A DNA stretch of 64,000 nt from Serinus canaria. Taxonomy: Eukaryota > Chordata > Aves > Passeriformes > Fringillidae. The stretch covers positions 13,284,601-13,348,600 of the forward strand of contig NC_066326.1 of the NCBI RefSeq assembly GCF_022539315.1, written 5' to 3'. Positions 13,801 through 26,083 of this stretch are shown in pieces. The notes beneath the pieces were generated by a model. It was not told the DNA's origin and searched no databases. It worked only from the letters and a program-made list of their open reading frames with translations. The first letter of the stretch is position 1, and each line of letters begins with the position of its first letter. Both the position numbers and the translations under genes were made by a program.

Positions 13801-16800
13801 TTGGTCTGCTTTTGTCACCCCAAACCGTTTCACATACCACCACCAGTAATAATCCTGATGTTCTGATTTAATTCCAGCAGAATTGTGACCAGCTGAAATT
13901 CAGTGCTGCTGGGAAGAGTTCCTTTACCCCCACTCCTCTCAGCAGCTCCCTGGCATGATCAGAGAGCCCATGAGCTGATAGAGGACACTGCAAGAGCCCA
14001 TGAAGTTCCCCAGTCTTAAAGAAACTGCTCAGCTGGGAGGAGCACAGTGGGTTTATTTTATAAACCCACCAAGTATAATTGTATTCAAATTAAAGATAAA
14101 AGAAACTGTAGTGTCCAGAGAAAATAAGATGGGGCAGAATAACTTTTGAAGCAGGAAGTTTTAAAAATAAAAAGGTGAGAGAGCAAGGAAATGCACTGAC
14201 CACTGCTGGGCATGTTTGGAATACAGAATCAGCTGCTGGAGACATAAAAAATCAACCAAGCTGGAAGCAGTTTAGATGAAGGAGGCTTCTTCCTCCCCAA
14301 TCACACGAGAGTCAAACTGAAGAAAGGTGGGAGTGAAGAGGATAAATGGGGTGTTTGCCCTCAGTTACCTGTGTGGGAGGCTCCTCTTGTGCAGGGGTGC
14401 TCCAGGGGCAGCACAGCCCCTGCTGGAAGCTCCATCACAGAGCCCAGGGAAGGGTTAATGCTCACAAAAACCACTCATGAATTCTCTTTACACCTCTTTT
14501 CACTGAAATGCTTCTGAGCACTTCAAAATGAAGAATCACACAGAGATGATAGTCTCTCTCCTCCTCAAAATATTGATAAATGACCATTCATTAAATGCCT
14601 CCAAGAAAGCCATTCCCAGTCCCCTCCTCCCTGCTGCCCCTGGGGCTCCCTCACGCTCCACAGATGGAGCAGAGGAGTGGGAATCGTTCATGGGAGGGGA
14701 AAAGGAGGCAGCAGCCTGGAAACCTGCTCTGCACAGGCTGAGCAATCTCCAAGAGATATTTTTTATTACCTAAGCATTAAAACAAATGAACACAAGGTTT
14801 CAGAAAACAGGCTAATGTTACATGACCAGCAAGTTAGAGTGCATCTTCTCAAGAGAATATTTATAATCAATTAAAAATAGGCATCAATAAACCCTCTAAA
14901 ATTAATATGACACAGAACATCTATCATTTCTTTGATATAAAAGTACCAGTATTTATTTTTATGATTCCAACAAATAGATTCAATGATATGTATTTACAAC
15001 ATGAGATCAGGATCCTAATTGAAAATTGAGAAGATGACAGTTGTGCAAGTGAAATTAAGTTTTAATTAAAATATTACTATTTGAAGTTTAAATCCCACAT
15101 TGAACAGAAAGTTAGACAATATGACTTTGTTGAAATAATTAATGTTAATATAAAGCACTAAAATATGCTAATACCCTAAAACACTGATAAGAAAGAAGGA
15201 TAAATGAGACTAATTTATCCTACTTCATTCTTCCAAAACTGCTTCACTGGTTTTTCCTGCTCTCTGAAACACTATTTTATATTGACTGCAGAGGCTGAAT
15301 GGTATGAGGTGTTGCAGGGAAGTCTAATACAGGAATTAATCTGTGAACTGGCTGGATTTCCTCACTGCATTTTCACATAAATGCTACGTAGTTGAATGCA
15401 CTATCTTTAAATATTTTTTCTTTCTTTTCTTGGCACTGGAGGTGAGACCATCATAATTTTCTTCTGAAGCAAATGCTTTGAAGTTTTCTTTACAAGTCTT
15501 AATTTTTCTCCTTTTTTGTGGTATGACTATTTTCTAAATTTGAACTGCAAGAAATTGACATGGATTCTTTTTTCCTTTAGCATACAAACAGGCCAGGGTT
15601 TCAAAGACAGATAAAATCCAAGACTGGCTCAAGATGCTTTACTTTTTGTAAATATTTATTTCAAATTGTACCCAGACAGGAAAGCTCCACCTTTGCAGAG
15701 CTGTAGCAGAATTTTCCCCAGCAGGGATGAGCTGGGAGCAGGAATTCCTGGATATTGCACATCCTGTACATGACTCCCTGGAAATCCTGGCAAACCTATC
15801 CCCTGGAACATCTCCCTGAAGTGTGCACTGGTTTTCTTCTCCTTCTCTCCCACTGAGCTTTTCCATGTTTCACCTCTTCCCCCCTGCCAGGACCTGTTCT
15901 GACAACTCAGCTAACCTGGCTTTTAGGACATATGAGAGTGAAATATTTCATCAATGCACTTGGGCTCCCTGCTATGATCCAGAGAGGTCTACAGACAGGA
16001 AAACTGACTTCCCTTAGAGCTGTCTAGTCCATATTTATTCCATTAGACACAGGTATGAGGTAAACTGATTGTCCCCATTCCATTCATTCCTCCTGTTCAC
16101 CAGCAAAGGCACCTGAGGACAGGCTGAGCTCTCACACCACAGCCATGGGATGGGAATGAAGGTTAAAGAGAAAAGGAGCCCACCCACACTCCAATAAAAA
16201 TGGATTTTTGCCCCTTTCAGAACTCATAGCAGTATCTGTTTACATATACAAAAATTTCTTGGCAAACTCGAAGAACTAAAAAGAGAAGCAGCAAGGTGGG
16301 ATTTAGTTGATCTGCACTAGAATAGGTTTGCCAATCCTTCATTTGTTGCATATCCTCAATCCCACACATTTACCAAAAGCAATCTTCAAGTCCAATAGCA
16401 ATAAAGAAGAAAAATATTTACTGTGCCGTTAAATAATCTCCAAATGATTGCTCTCAAGGTTATGTATTATGCTATTGAATACTCCACTGTCAGTGGATTG
16501 CTATCCATCTTTTCATTTTCTAATGTATTCCAATTTTCAAAAAAGTAAAAAAAAAGCTCTTCATGCTTTCCAGAACACAAATTTATTACTGACACATGAA
16601 GGAGACCAGTAAAATTATGAGCAAATTTAAATGACACCAAAATTAAATAGCAACAATTACAGTTAAAATACTAAATTTGAACACAAAAATATTGCTGAAA
16701 ACCTTTAATTTGTTAGCAGTAATTAACACAACTGTAGCCATCTCTCCTTTATTCCTTATGTCTTTATTCTGTCAGTTAAAACTATTTTTAGTGATGCTGG

Positions 16801-16936
16801 GTTGATTCACCATAATTTCTTTCCACCCACAACCATCTATAATTTTTTTCCCTCAGTAATTTTATAAACTTAATGTTGAGGTTCTCTTTTTTCATTTCCA
16901 TCTGCAGATTAAAATAAAACCCACTCTTACTATATT

Positions 16937-16952
16937 AAAAAAAAAAAAAAAA
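16937..16952. repeat. Poly-A run (16)
   Basis: Sixteen consecutive As following CTATATT. No recognisable retroposed body upstream. Confidence 0.9.
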
Positions 16953-18936
16953 CAGGGGTCAATACAGCCCCCACTGAGCTGCAGCTGTAAAGAGTGAACA
17001 TTGATATTCATTTTCCTTTAATTCTACAGATGGAAATCAGCTCAAGGAAAGAACTTAGCTTATTCTATCTTTGAAGCAGTGAGCCCAGAAAAGTAATATG
17101 TTTTGACATTAAAGATCTATTTCTATTATATTATATAAATACAAAATATGAATGATTGTTTGCTTCTCTTCTGAAGAATGCTGTTCCAAATCTAGCCTTG
17201 ATCACAGTGATAGAAAATCAGAATGAAAATACAGTGCAATAAAATACACACTGGGCATTCAAGCCAGTGCACATTTAAAACAGTGTCCAAAATAAAATCA
17301 GTTCAAAATTCACCTGGAATATTCCTCAGTGTTGTCTCAAATAGGAAGGAAATTCACCACTAAGTTACACACCAAAAATAAGTTAAATTCCAAGTACACT
17401 CAAGGAAAGATTAAAGTATTTGGAGGTGGATTGTAAATAAAGCTACAATTATTGGCTACAGTATTCAGTAATAATTTTTGAGTGAGCTTTAATGCACTTT
17501 ATGGAAATCTTTTGTAGTGCTCTGAATAAAGAAGCACTCCTTAGCAACTTTCACTCTCAGCTTTGAATTACTTGCCACGATCTTTTGCTCATCAAATCAA
17601 GATGATTATGCACTCATTAACACATCACTTTAAATAGAAATTCATATATTGACCAGGACACCAAATTACCAGTATTTGCCTGGATATAACTGAATGCAGT
17701 GTGTGCTGTTTATACTTTCTTACATCTATGTGTACATACACATGCAGAACAACAATAGTAAATTGCAGCTGTAGATGAGGCACATATAAACCCCAAAATG
17801 CACATCTCAAGGTCTGCACCCACACAAATCTACATGTGCATACTAAAATGTGCCCACCACATGTGCATATGAGTAAGCACAAACATCTCAAGCACATACA
17901 TAAACCACAAACCATATCACCCTAATAGTGCCCAAAAAAAGCTTAAAGACTGGTGTAAAAATCATCAGTGGAAAAAAAAAAATCCATTTCTCTTCCTTGC
18001 CAATGTTTGTTAAATGTAAATGCTGATATTCTACTCCTTGGAAGAACATTTGTCTGCGTGTGGAATTTCATGATAAAAGGCTTTGGAGTCCCAGGTTTCT
18101 CCTGATAAACCCCGCTGGCTTACTGATGCATGAATGCACTGAAATTGAATTACTGTACAACAGCAATTACTTTTCACAGTACAGTTATAATGAGAATCAG
18201 CTCCACAATGAACACCAGGTAGCTATAGTAGGAAAGTTAATAAAAAGAAGCCTCTTATTTGCATTTTCCACTGCAGCAAGTGTAGTTGCCTTAAAGAAAA
18301 ACCATCCTTAACACTTGATTTGCCATCATAGCAGTGAATCAGCAATCATTTATATAGCACCTCTTTATTTGCAAGGAAATATTAATGAAAATCAACGTGT
18401 TAGTACAAAGCTAAAGTTATAATAATAGATTTTCAAGTATTCCCTAATAACTTGGTTTTCTTTCATTTTTCTATCTTTTCTCTTCCCTCTAGCCTTCAAT
18501 TTTTTCCCCAGTATGCCAATAACTAGGAAAAGTAGAAGACCAAAATGAACAATTTTAATTCCAGCTCTTTTTCACTATCAAGTTTGTTGCCATGGTCATT
18601 TGTTGCTAACTGAGCATTATGTCACAGTGCTTCATTCCCATTCAGTTTCAAATTAGTAAAGTCACTGAAGTAACATAAAACCTTCTAAAAATTATATTTA
18701 AAAAAAATCACAGGTAACTTTAAAACTGATGAAGCAAACTTCCTGTGAGTGAAATAAGTAAAAGTCCCAGAAAAGCAGCAATTCCTCAAGGGACAGCAGA
18801 CTGCAGGAAGGTCTCAAAGGGATTATTTGTGTTTGGCTGTAAAATAAAAAACAACTGCTGAACAGTGCAGGAAACATTTCTGGGTCTGTCACCTTATGGG
18901 CAGTAGGATTTTTCCCCTCTCAAGCACTGTAATATT

Positions 18937-18962
18937 AAAAGTAAATGGATCCATTTACTTTT
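18937..18962. repeat. Perfect 26-bp palindrome
   Basis: AAAAGTAAATGGA (18937-18949) is followed without spacer by TCCATTTACTTTT (18950-18962), its exact reverse complement. The centre is GGATCC. It does not extend further on either side. Confidence 0.97.
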
Positions 18963-19510
18963 GTCACAGATAGAAACAAAAACCACCAGCAGCATTGAAT
19001 CAAAACCACAGCTCAGGGATTTGAACTTCATTCACGTCACAAATACTTCAGAATAAAATACAAACCTGCCTGGCTGAAATTCAGTCAGGCAGGGCAGCAT
19101 TAGGAAGGAAATGGTTAACAGGAATATCCTGGACTGATATAAACCCAAGGTAAATAGTGAACACTGGGGAGAAGGAGGGGGGGAAATGTTGCTTGCAAGG
19201 TTTTCCAGCAGAAAGTAGATGACAAAAGGTTATATAATTGGTTAGGCACTTTCAGTTTTCCATTTATCTTATGTATCTGACAGAACAAAAATAGGACAAT
19301 CTGTGATAGGATAATTGCATACTGAAGGGTAATTCAAACAGGGAATGAATATGATAAAAATCACACTGAACCAACTAATCACTATGAAAAGCGATGAGAC
19401 AGAAATATAAAAATTCATGCAGAATATTAAGGGGGAGAAGAGAGAAGAGTTCACATGTGATTAGTAGTTTCAAATAAGTTCATATGTTTGAAAGCATCAA
19501 GCAGAATCAC

Positions 19511-19528
19511 AAAAAAAAAAAAAAAAAA
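19511..19528. repeat. Poly-A run (18)
   Basis: Eighteen consecutive As between AATCAC and CTCCAC. No retroposed gene recognised upstream. Confidence 0.9.
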
Positions 19529-20254
19529 CTCCACAAAAACTCATTCTTCTTGGCCTTTTCTACAAATCAAGCACTTTATGTGCTATGAATTTTTGAACAT
19601 ATCCAGAGTGCTACATCTACTAAAACCTGAAGAAGTATGTTTAGCCCAAAATGCTTTTGGATAAAACATTTTAATCAGCAATGGATTTTGATGTGTACTT
19701 GAAGCAAGTTCTCTCAGTGGTGTAGGGTAACAATTTGGGCTCATATTGGGGCACATTTCCTGAGTCCTTGGATTGATTTGCAGCCTCTCAGTCCTGTCTC
19801 CATTATTTCCAAGGCTGAGGGATATTTTGTATGGTATTCTTCATTTGGTACTTCCTCCAACATCACCACCAATGTACCCAACATATTGCTCTGGATTGTA
19901 CATTTCAATGCTCTTGCACAGGTTTCCATCAAAAGCTTATGTCAAAATTCAAGTATTTTAGAGACAAGGTGATTCAGTTCCAGGATGGAACAGAGCTCTC
20001 AAGTGTAAAGTTTTCTAATTCCCATCCCACCTCCCCAGATATGAGGGGGAAATTAGTTGTGATGAACCAAGGATGAAATTTATGCAAAACCCACATTGTA
20101 CCAAAGGTTTTTGTACTTCTCAGGATGTAAATTACCAAGCACTACTTACTACCAGAACAGAATGGGTCACTCTTTACATCTCCAGCATCAAGAAGGCCTG
20201 ATTTATACAATTATGCAAAAATTAAGAGCTTAATTGGAAAGTACACTCAACAGA

Positions 20255-20274
20255 TCATTTCTTAAAAGAAATGA
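20255..20274. repeat. Short perfect inverted repeat (9-bp arms, 2-nt loop)
   Basis: TCATTTCTT, AA, AAGAAATGA. Could arise by chance in AT-rich DNA; listed because several similar ones occur in the window. Confidence 0.9.
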
Positions 20275-21914
20275 CCCTTTCCAAACCACACTTTTAGCTT
20301 CCTTTCCAAACATGGAGACCTTCCAAAAAGGCTCTGGATTTCAGTGACTTTTTCCAGCACTAAAATCCATTCACTCAGGATTACACGCCTGGTTTAACTC
20401 CGTGGAATTTGGGCTTGTTTTCACTCAGAGCATGGTGGTCTGTATTGATCCCATATTTTTTTTCCTCCTCAGATAAAAACACCATCTGTATGAAGAGACC
20501 AAACCTGTTCTAAGCATTTGTTATGAAGCTCTAATTGAGACACACACTGCTCTTCCCCACCAGCACTGCTCCCTGGTGGAATTCTGCTCCCTCACCAGCC
20601 GAGTGCGCAGCTCGCTCTAAACAAGTGCTGCTCCAAGAATGCTTTGTTCACATCATCATCCCAGGGGAGCAGTTTTCTCTGCAAGGAAACAGGGAAAAGA
20701 GTCCTCCCCCCTTCCCCAAGTCAATATTCTTCAGGCTTCTGGAAGCTGTTGCACACATATTAAAGTGTAGTTTTTCCTCTGAAAAACACACTGTAAAAAT
20801 AGCATTGCGGGGTTCCATGTTTATTGTCTTTCTCTGCTTCCCTGCCAAGGGAGCTCACTTTTACAAGCTGAAATATGTTTTACTTCACTGCCAGCCCTGA
20901 AAATTCAACCTCTTCAACGTAGCCAAATTCCTTCCTCCCTTTTGCTCCGTAACAAATAATGCAAGGCTGAGGGTGGAACTGTGTCCTCAGTCACACAAAA
21001 GGAATCCCTGTCCTCGGGTGATACCTCCAGCTCTGCAGTGGAGACAGGAGCATCTCCAGCTCAATTAAGCAGCTAAGTCTGGCTGAAACAGAGCAGCTGA
21101 TGGCAAACTGCATCACCATCATGTCCTGTGAGTTTGCTGACAGGGGTGATGCCACATTGTTCCAGGCAGTCACCTCAATTTCTAGCAAAGAATAATGCAA
21201 AAGGAAAACTACAACATGAGGACTTTTTTTTTTTTTTACTCTTTAGAGCACACATTTTACAACAAACTCCTATTTGATATAATAAAACATAAAAATCTGA
21301 ACTTTTTTCTTGGTTTTATAGTAAGTCTAACAGACACCAAAGCTATTACAAAAGGAGGACCGGAATGGAGAAAGAAAAATACCAAAAAAAAAAGAAAAAA
21401 AGCACAAAAACTTACAGACATACAGAGAGCAGCCCAGTTATTGAGTGATCATTAACAAGCTACCTGAAGAGTGATGTAGTACTTACCACAATTAAAATGG
21501 TTACCATTTGAAGTGTTTGCATCTTTTTCTGAACTAAAGGACAGTGACTGAACTCAGACATCTCCCTCCAGTACTATTTTTATAATAGCAAGCACTGATA
21601 TTAAGTCTGCTTTGCTTGGATATTTTAAAATCTAACATTCCAACCACATGCACTTAGGTTTTACTGCAGACAAGTGATAAGTTACAAATTCACATTGGAA
21701 ATTGGTAGTTCCAATCTCGTTGCACACTCCTACATTTGTCTATTGATGGTATACAGAATTTAAATCTATTCTCTTGAACAGTGATCTTAAAACACTTCTG
21801 AATCCTTTAGCATTTCCACTTCAGCACCTTCAATTGCTGGTGCAGCCTCCAGAGCAGAGCCTAAACCATATATTTAGTTTTACATCATGGAAGGAAATAG
21901 CAGATCGATCTGCT

Positions 21915-21920
21915 GCTCAC
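21915..21920 (-). promoter_or_regulatory. CACNA2D3: Splice donor GTGAGC
   Basis: Directly after the CGG arginine codon the minus strand reads GTGAGC, a good match to the vertebrate 5' splice site (GTRAGT). It ends the CACNA2D3 match at the point where the remembered protein continues with RLVEAAEEA, which is not encoded here. Confidence 0.9.
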
Positions 21921-22037
21921 CCGCACGGCTTCAGACTTCTTATGAAACATTTCTTCCATATTCTTTGCTAACTTTTTCACCAGCTGAAGGCCATCAATTT
22001 CTTCTATTGCAACATCCTTCTCATATTCTTTGTATTT
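21921..22037 (-). CDS. CACNA2D3: CACNA2D3 internal exon (calcium channel alpha2delta-3 subunit), probably exon 3
   Basis: Read on the minus strand, this 117-bp segment encodes 39 residues starting KYKEYEKDVAIEEIDG, continuing LQLVKKLAKNMEEMFHKK and ending SEAVR. I recognise these as residues of about 69-107 of the alpha2delta-3 precursor; from memory the human protein is identical over the whole stretch. The protein is an extracellular, membrane-attached auxiliary subunit that promotes surface expression and gating of high-voltage-activated calcium channels, mainly in neurons. This part lies in the N-terminal alpha2 region, ahead of the VWA domain. The exon is bounded by a consensus acceptor (pyrimidine tract then CAG) and donor (CGG/GTGAGC). 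Both boundaries fall between codons (phase 0-0), so skipping it would keep the frame. The paralogues alpha2delta-1 and -2 differ strongly here, as I remember them, so the assignment to subunit 3 is firm. The exon number is from memory and could be off by one. There are no stops or frameshifts. Confidence 0.95.
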
Positions 22038-22070
22038 CTGGAAGGAGAAAAGAAAAATAGGGAAAAGTTA
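22038..22070 (-). promoter_or_regulatory. CACNA2D3: Splice acceptor and polypyrimidine tract
   Basis: On the minus strand the exon is preceded by a nearly uninterrupted pyrimidine tract (TTTTCCC, then TTTTTCTTTTCTCCTTC) ending in CAG at 22040-22038. This is a textbook strong 3' splice site and it fixes the exon's 5' edge. Confidence 0.9.
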
Positions 22071-22543
22071 CTCACAGGGAACCAGCTGAAATTTTGACAA
22101 CTAATTATTCGTTTTATATTACACTTTTGCTGACATTCTTCATTTATTTGATGTTTATTTGCGTGACAGCAGGCTGCTTTGTGCCAAGATGCTGTCATGG
22201 GGAGAGAAAAACTGGATTAGAACCAGAAGTCCATTTAAAAAATAATAAAAATATTTATCTCATGCACTGTAGGAAAACGATAACTCCCCTTCACAATGTT
22301 TAAATTACTCCTCCCCACAACTAAATGAGAGCCAAAAAAAGTAACAAAAAAATCCTTGTATCTCCTCCAAAAATCATGTAAAAACAGTGATCTATTGGCA
22401 ATCCCTCTGCCTTAGCAACCTAGAATCCCCCTCCTCAGCTGAACTTCCTGCAGATGCCTGTTTCACAAGCTTTGTACAACACTTCCACGAGGAGTACTCA
22501 CACTACAAGCTTATCTAGACATGCTTAACTTTTCATGCAAAGG

Positions 22544-22571
22544 AAACAGAGCACATCAAACAGAGCACATC
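22544..22571. repeat. 14-bp tandem duplication (2 copies)
   Basis: AAACAGAGCACATC twice in direct succession. Confidence 0.9.
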
Positions 22572-23619
22572 CACCTGAGCCTTCATCTAAACACAAGCAT
22601 CAGAGCATCCTGTATCCAATTTGATGAGCTTTACATTTCACAGTGTGAATAACTCTTGGAATACCTAAGCACTAAAAATATATTCAAATACAGTTTGATC
22701 CTCTATTTTCTGCATATCAATACTCTTTTTTTCCTCATCAGTGTTTATGAGGAAGCTTTGTAAAAATTCATTATTAAAAAGAATTTATTGCTGAGAACAT
22801 TCTTGTTCCCCACATGACTCCACTGCAGGCTGTTCCCTGAGAACTGTTGGTTCCACTCTGGCCATTCTTTGCCTCTCTCTCTCTCAAACATGCTCAGTTG
22901 TGTTGAACTGATCCCTGCCCATCACCAAACCCTCCACCTGACCACAAAGCTGCCCCTCCATGACACAGGGAGGGAGAGGAAGGCACTCCTGCCTCCTGCC
23001 AATTAGCCCTGTGCCAAAAATGTCTCCTCAACCTCTCCAGCAGACTCCTGGGACAGCCCACAGTGTCTGAGGGAATAAAAGGAAATGGTAGCATTAAGAG
23101 AATTTATCATTAAAATTTGCCTGCAGAATGATGATTCCTATACAACTCCAGAGAGACAATGGAGAATAAGGTGACCAAAATCAGTGGTTCAGAGCACCTG
23201 GAAGAATGTTAAAATGTTCAAAACAGTGAAGAAGCCAGGACCAGCTATGACCTGGCAGGTGACACAGGAAAGGACTCCTTTGTAAAGAGAGTGCCTGCAC
23301 ATGTTGTACCCATTTCCCCCAACAAAACTAATTTCCAAGATAGACTGACACTTTTTACTTCCTTCAAACTTTACACTTCTCTGGAAAAATTTGTGTGAAT
23401 GTTTTGATAATGAAACAATATTTAACAAAACATAATTTTCAGACAGTTTTGGAACAAGATTAAAAATACAAAGTTGTCAGTAAATATTTAGGGCCATATT
23501 TTTAATATATGTAATTTCAGAAATAATTTCATTTTTCCACATTACTGCCTGTCATTAATCTCTAGTTTGAGACCTTAATAGCAATCTAGCAACCTGAGAA
23601 ACCTCAAACAAACCCCTTG

Positions 23620-23651
23620 CATTTTACTCCCTCGAGGCAGGGAGTAAAATG
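23620..23651. repeat. Perfect inverted repeat (13-bp arms, 6-nt loop)
   Basis: CATTTTACTCCCT (23620-23632), loop CGAGGC, AGGGAGTAAAATG (23639-23651). Arms are exact reverse complements, and the loop carries a CpG. Confidence 0.95.
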
Positions 23652-26040
23652 GGTTTCAGATTTGGGAGATTTGGGTTTTCCCCCTCTTTGATCTGCACTC
23701 AGATACCATCATCAGAGTTCTGATTCCAATTCTTGAAGTCCATTTATGTCATTACTCAAGATAAAAGGGATTTTTCTAAAACAGAAAAATACTCTTCTAT
23801 TTTTTATTCACTGGAGCAAATATAAGAGCACAGGAGACAAGAGAGGCAAATGCCATTGCAAGCAACACCACGATGAAATGCAGTGAATGATCAGTAAACT
23901 GAAAACACTGCCAGTTCATTAATGAGGTCAATGTCTGCCCACATCCCACAGGGTTTGAAGCTTTGGGGAATTTAAAACAAATCAAGTACAAATTTGAATC
24001 ACTTCTTTCCAGCTGCACAGATCATGTTCAACATCTCACCTCCTGATAAAAATGTTTCCTTTAGACTTGACCTTTGAGTTTTGAGAAAGTATTCTAAAAT
24101 GCATCACTTGAAGAGACAGCTTTCAGGCCATCAGATTTATTGATTTGAGCTTTGCCATTGAGTGAAGAAAGCCAGGCAATTATTCACTGTGCTTGCCTGA
24201 AAACTGAATGGAGCTGTTGAAATGCACAGCATTTCCTAGGCACACAGAGCCCCACCACATGGCCTGCTAGGCTCTTGGGAAAGCACATTAAAAAGCCACA
24301 CTCCTCAATGTTGAGTAACTGGTGCTTTTGAAAACTAAAAATAACTTGCACTCAAAAGAGATGTGAATGAGTTCTTAACTTGTAATTTATGATCTTATAA
24401 TTATGCCAGTTCATAGTAAATAAATGCCTTTTTTCATAACTCACATGCCAAAGTCCCTCCATAAAAGAAGAAATTGGAAGAAACAGAAGACATTATTTCA
24501 GATCTATTTGAAAAGACCCCACATCTTGCATGGTGTGCAGCTCTACTCAGCTGCTGGAAACCTTCAAGAACATTTGCAACAAAACCAGGAGAGCTTGGTC
24601 TGGGAGACCCTGGCAACCAAGAGGTTTGTGTATTACATATTTTATATTTGGAATTCCACTGCCACAAAAAAAGCACTTCTGTCATTTTTTCAGCCGTCAC
24701 TGGAAGGTTCCAAAACAGGAAAAGCATGTGGTTGTAAAAAACTTCCAGCTGGTTTTGCTCTCCTGGTGCCTGGAGGGGAGAGGTGCCAGCCTGACCTGGG
24801 GTGTCTGTGCCCTCAGTGCTCACTCTGCAGGATGCTGGGATTTAGATTCCACCTAAAAGGAGCCTGGTTTTATAACAACTATCAATGCAGGAAACCTGAA
24901 TCACACAGGACAGTGAAAACACACAAAACCACAATAAAACCACAACAAAGGCCAACATGACCACTGCATTCTCTTCCTCCCACTGCAGAGGCTGTCTGAC
25001 CTCCAGGCCCTCATCCTTTCCCCACCACTAAATTTTTACATATTATGTTTAGGGATAAGTTTCCAGCAAAGACATAGTCCCTCTGACATAAATTTGAAAT
25101 TTTTTTAAATGAAATTCTTATATTTTGATGTTATCTTGAGAAAGCAGCATGGCACTATTCCAGTAACACAAAATTAGTGGAAAAAAACCAAGCTTTGGGG
25201 CCAGCCTCACTTTTATACTCCAGACTTGCAAACCCCTTGTTGTACTGCTACTATGAAGCTACTCATACAAGCAATATCTTAAATTAGCATTTATAGCTAA
25301 TTTTGCTTATTTCTCTTCCCTGTAACAATAATGAAACCAATGACAAAGTTGTTGTTATGTTTTATTAAAAAAAAAAATTCAGTCCTTAAGTTTTTCTTAA
25401 TCTTCCCTAATTTTACTTCATTAAGAGATACTGATAATTCTCATCATTTGTAACACAGGCAATAATACATGTGTATTATCATTAAAAGGAGAGAAAATAG
25501 CTCTAACTTTGCTATAGAAAATTGTCTTGCTTAAAAAAGAGTATGAAATATTAGAGGGAAAATATTTCAGGGAAATTCTGATAAATGAATTTCCAATTGT
25601 CTAGAAGATGAAGCAGGTACAACTTCTGATTTGCTGCATTATAAAAAAAAAAATACTTGAAATGCTGATTCTGTCGGCTTGCAAAAATCAGCATTTGGTA
25701 AGAAATTCTCTAGAGAGACAAGAACATTTATCATTTGAGAAAGCCCACAAAAAATACATTATTTCTTCAGTATCTGTTTTGCCAGATCATTTCACATAAG
25801 CACCGGGGAAAGACAGACAGTATTTCACTGTCAGAACCCTTAATGCTTTTATGTTTTTCACTGCTTTAGGTGTGGGGGTTTTTCTTGGTAAATGATCATC
25901 TAGAAATAACAAACCAAAAAGCTATCTGGACAAAACTCAGGTCAGAAGTGTTTAATGCCATCTCAATATTTGGCACTGAAAGATAACAGGAACACACACA
26001 AACTAAGAATTGCTAACAAAACAAAAATACCAGAGAGTCC

Positions 26041-26083
26041 CCAAAACAAACCAAACCAAAGCAAAGCCAAACCACACCAAAAC
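26041..26083. repeat. (CAAAC)-like simple repeat
   Basis: CCAAAACAAACCAAACCAAA followed by GCAAAGCC, AAACCACACC and AAAACC: an impure A/C pentanucleotide array. Confidence 0.75.

Larger units (their letters stand above)
6625..18936. other. Intronic stretch without recognised genes
   Basis: Mostly AT-rich single-copy-looking DNA. It holds the ATT array at 7842-7876, a GC-richer patch at 9.45-9.77 kb, a 14-bp palindrome TTGCCAATTGGCAA at 13518-13531, the A-run at 16937, and a degenerate CA/TG-rich patch at 17.73-17.91 kb rich in CACATG-type words. No gene, RNA or transposon is recognised. Confidence 0.7.
1..21920 (-). other. CACNA2D3: 5' part of the CACNA2D3 intron following the exon
   Basis: Inferred from the exon donor at 21920. 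The next coding segment of CACNA2D3 (beginning RLVEAAEEAHLKHEF) should lie at lower coordinates. I searched the reverse complement by eye for it and did not find it, so this intron is at least 21.9 kb. Long introns are usual for this gene. Repeats and palindromes inside are listed separately. Confidence 0.85.

Noticed and set aside
17730..17910. CA/TG-rich patch as a microsatellite
   Set aside because: Too irregular; no repeated unit can be aligned over more than a few copies.
1..21920. The following CACNA2D3 exon (starting RLVEAAEEA)
   Set aside because: No reverse-complement match found; the ACAGCATTGAAAT string near 12180 was considered but its surroundings do not continue the protein.
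24424..24960. 178-codon open frame as a possible gene
   Set aside because: No recognisable domain, and equally long frames overlap on the opposite strand.
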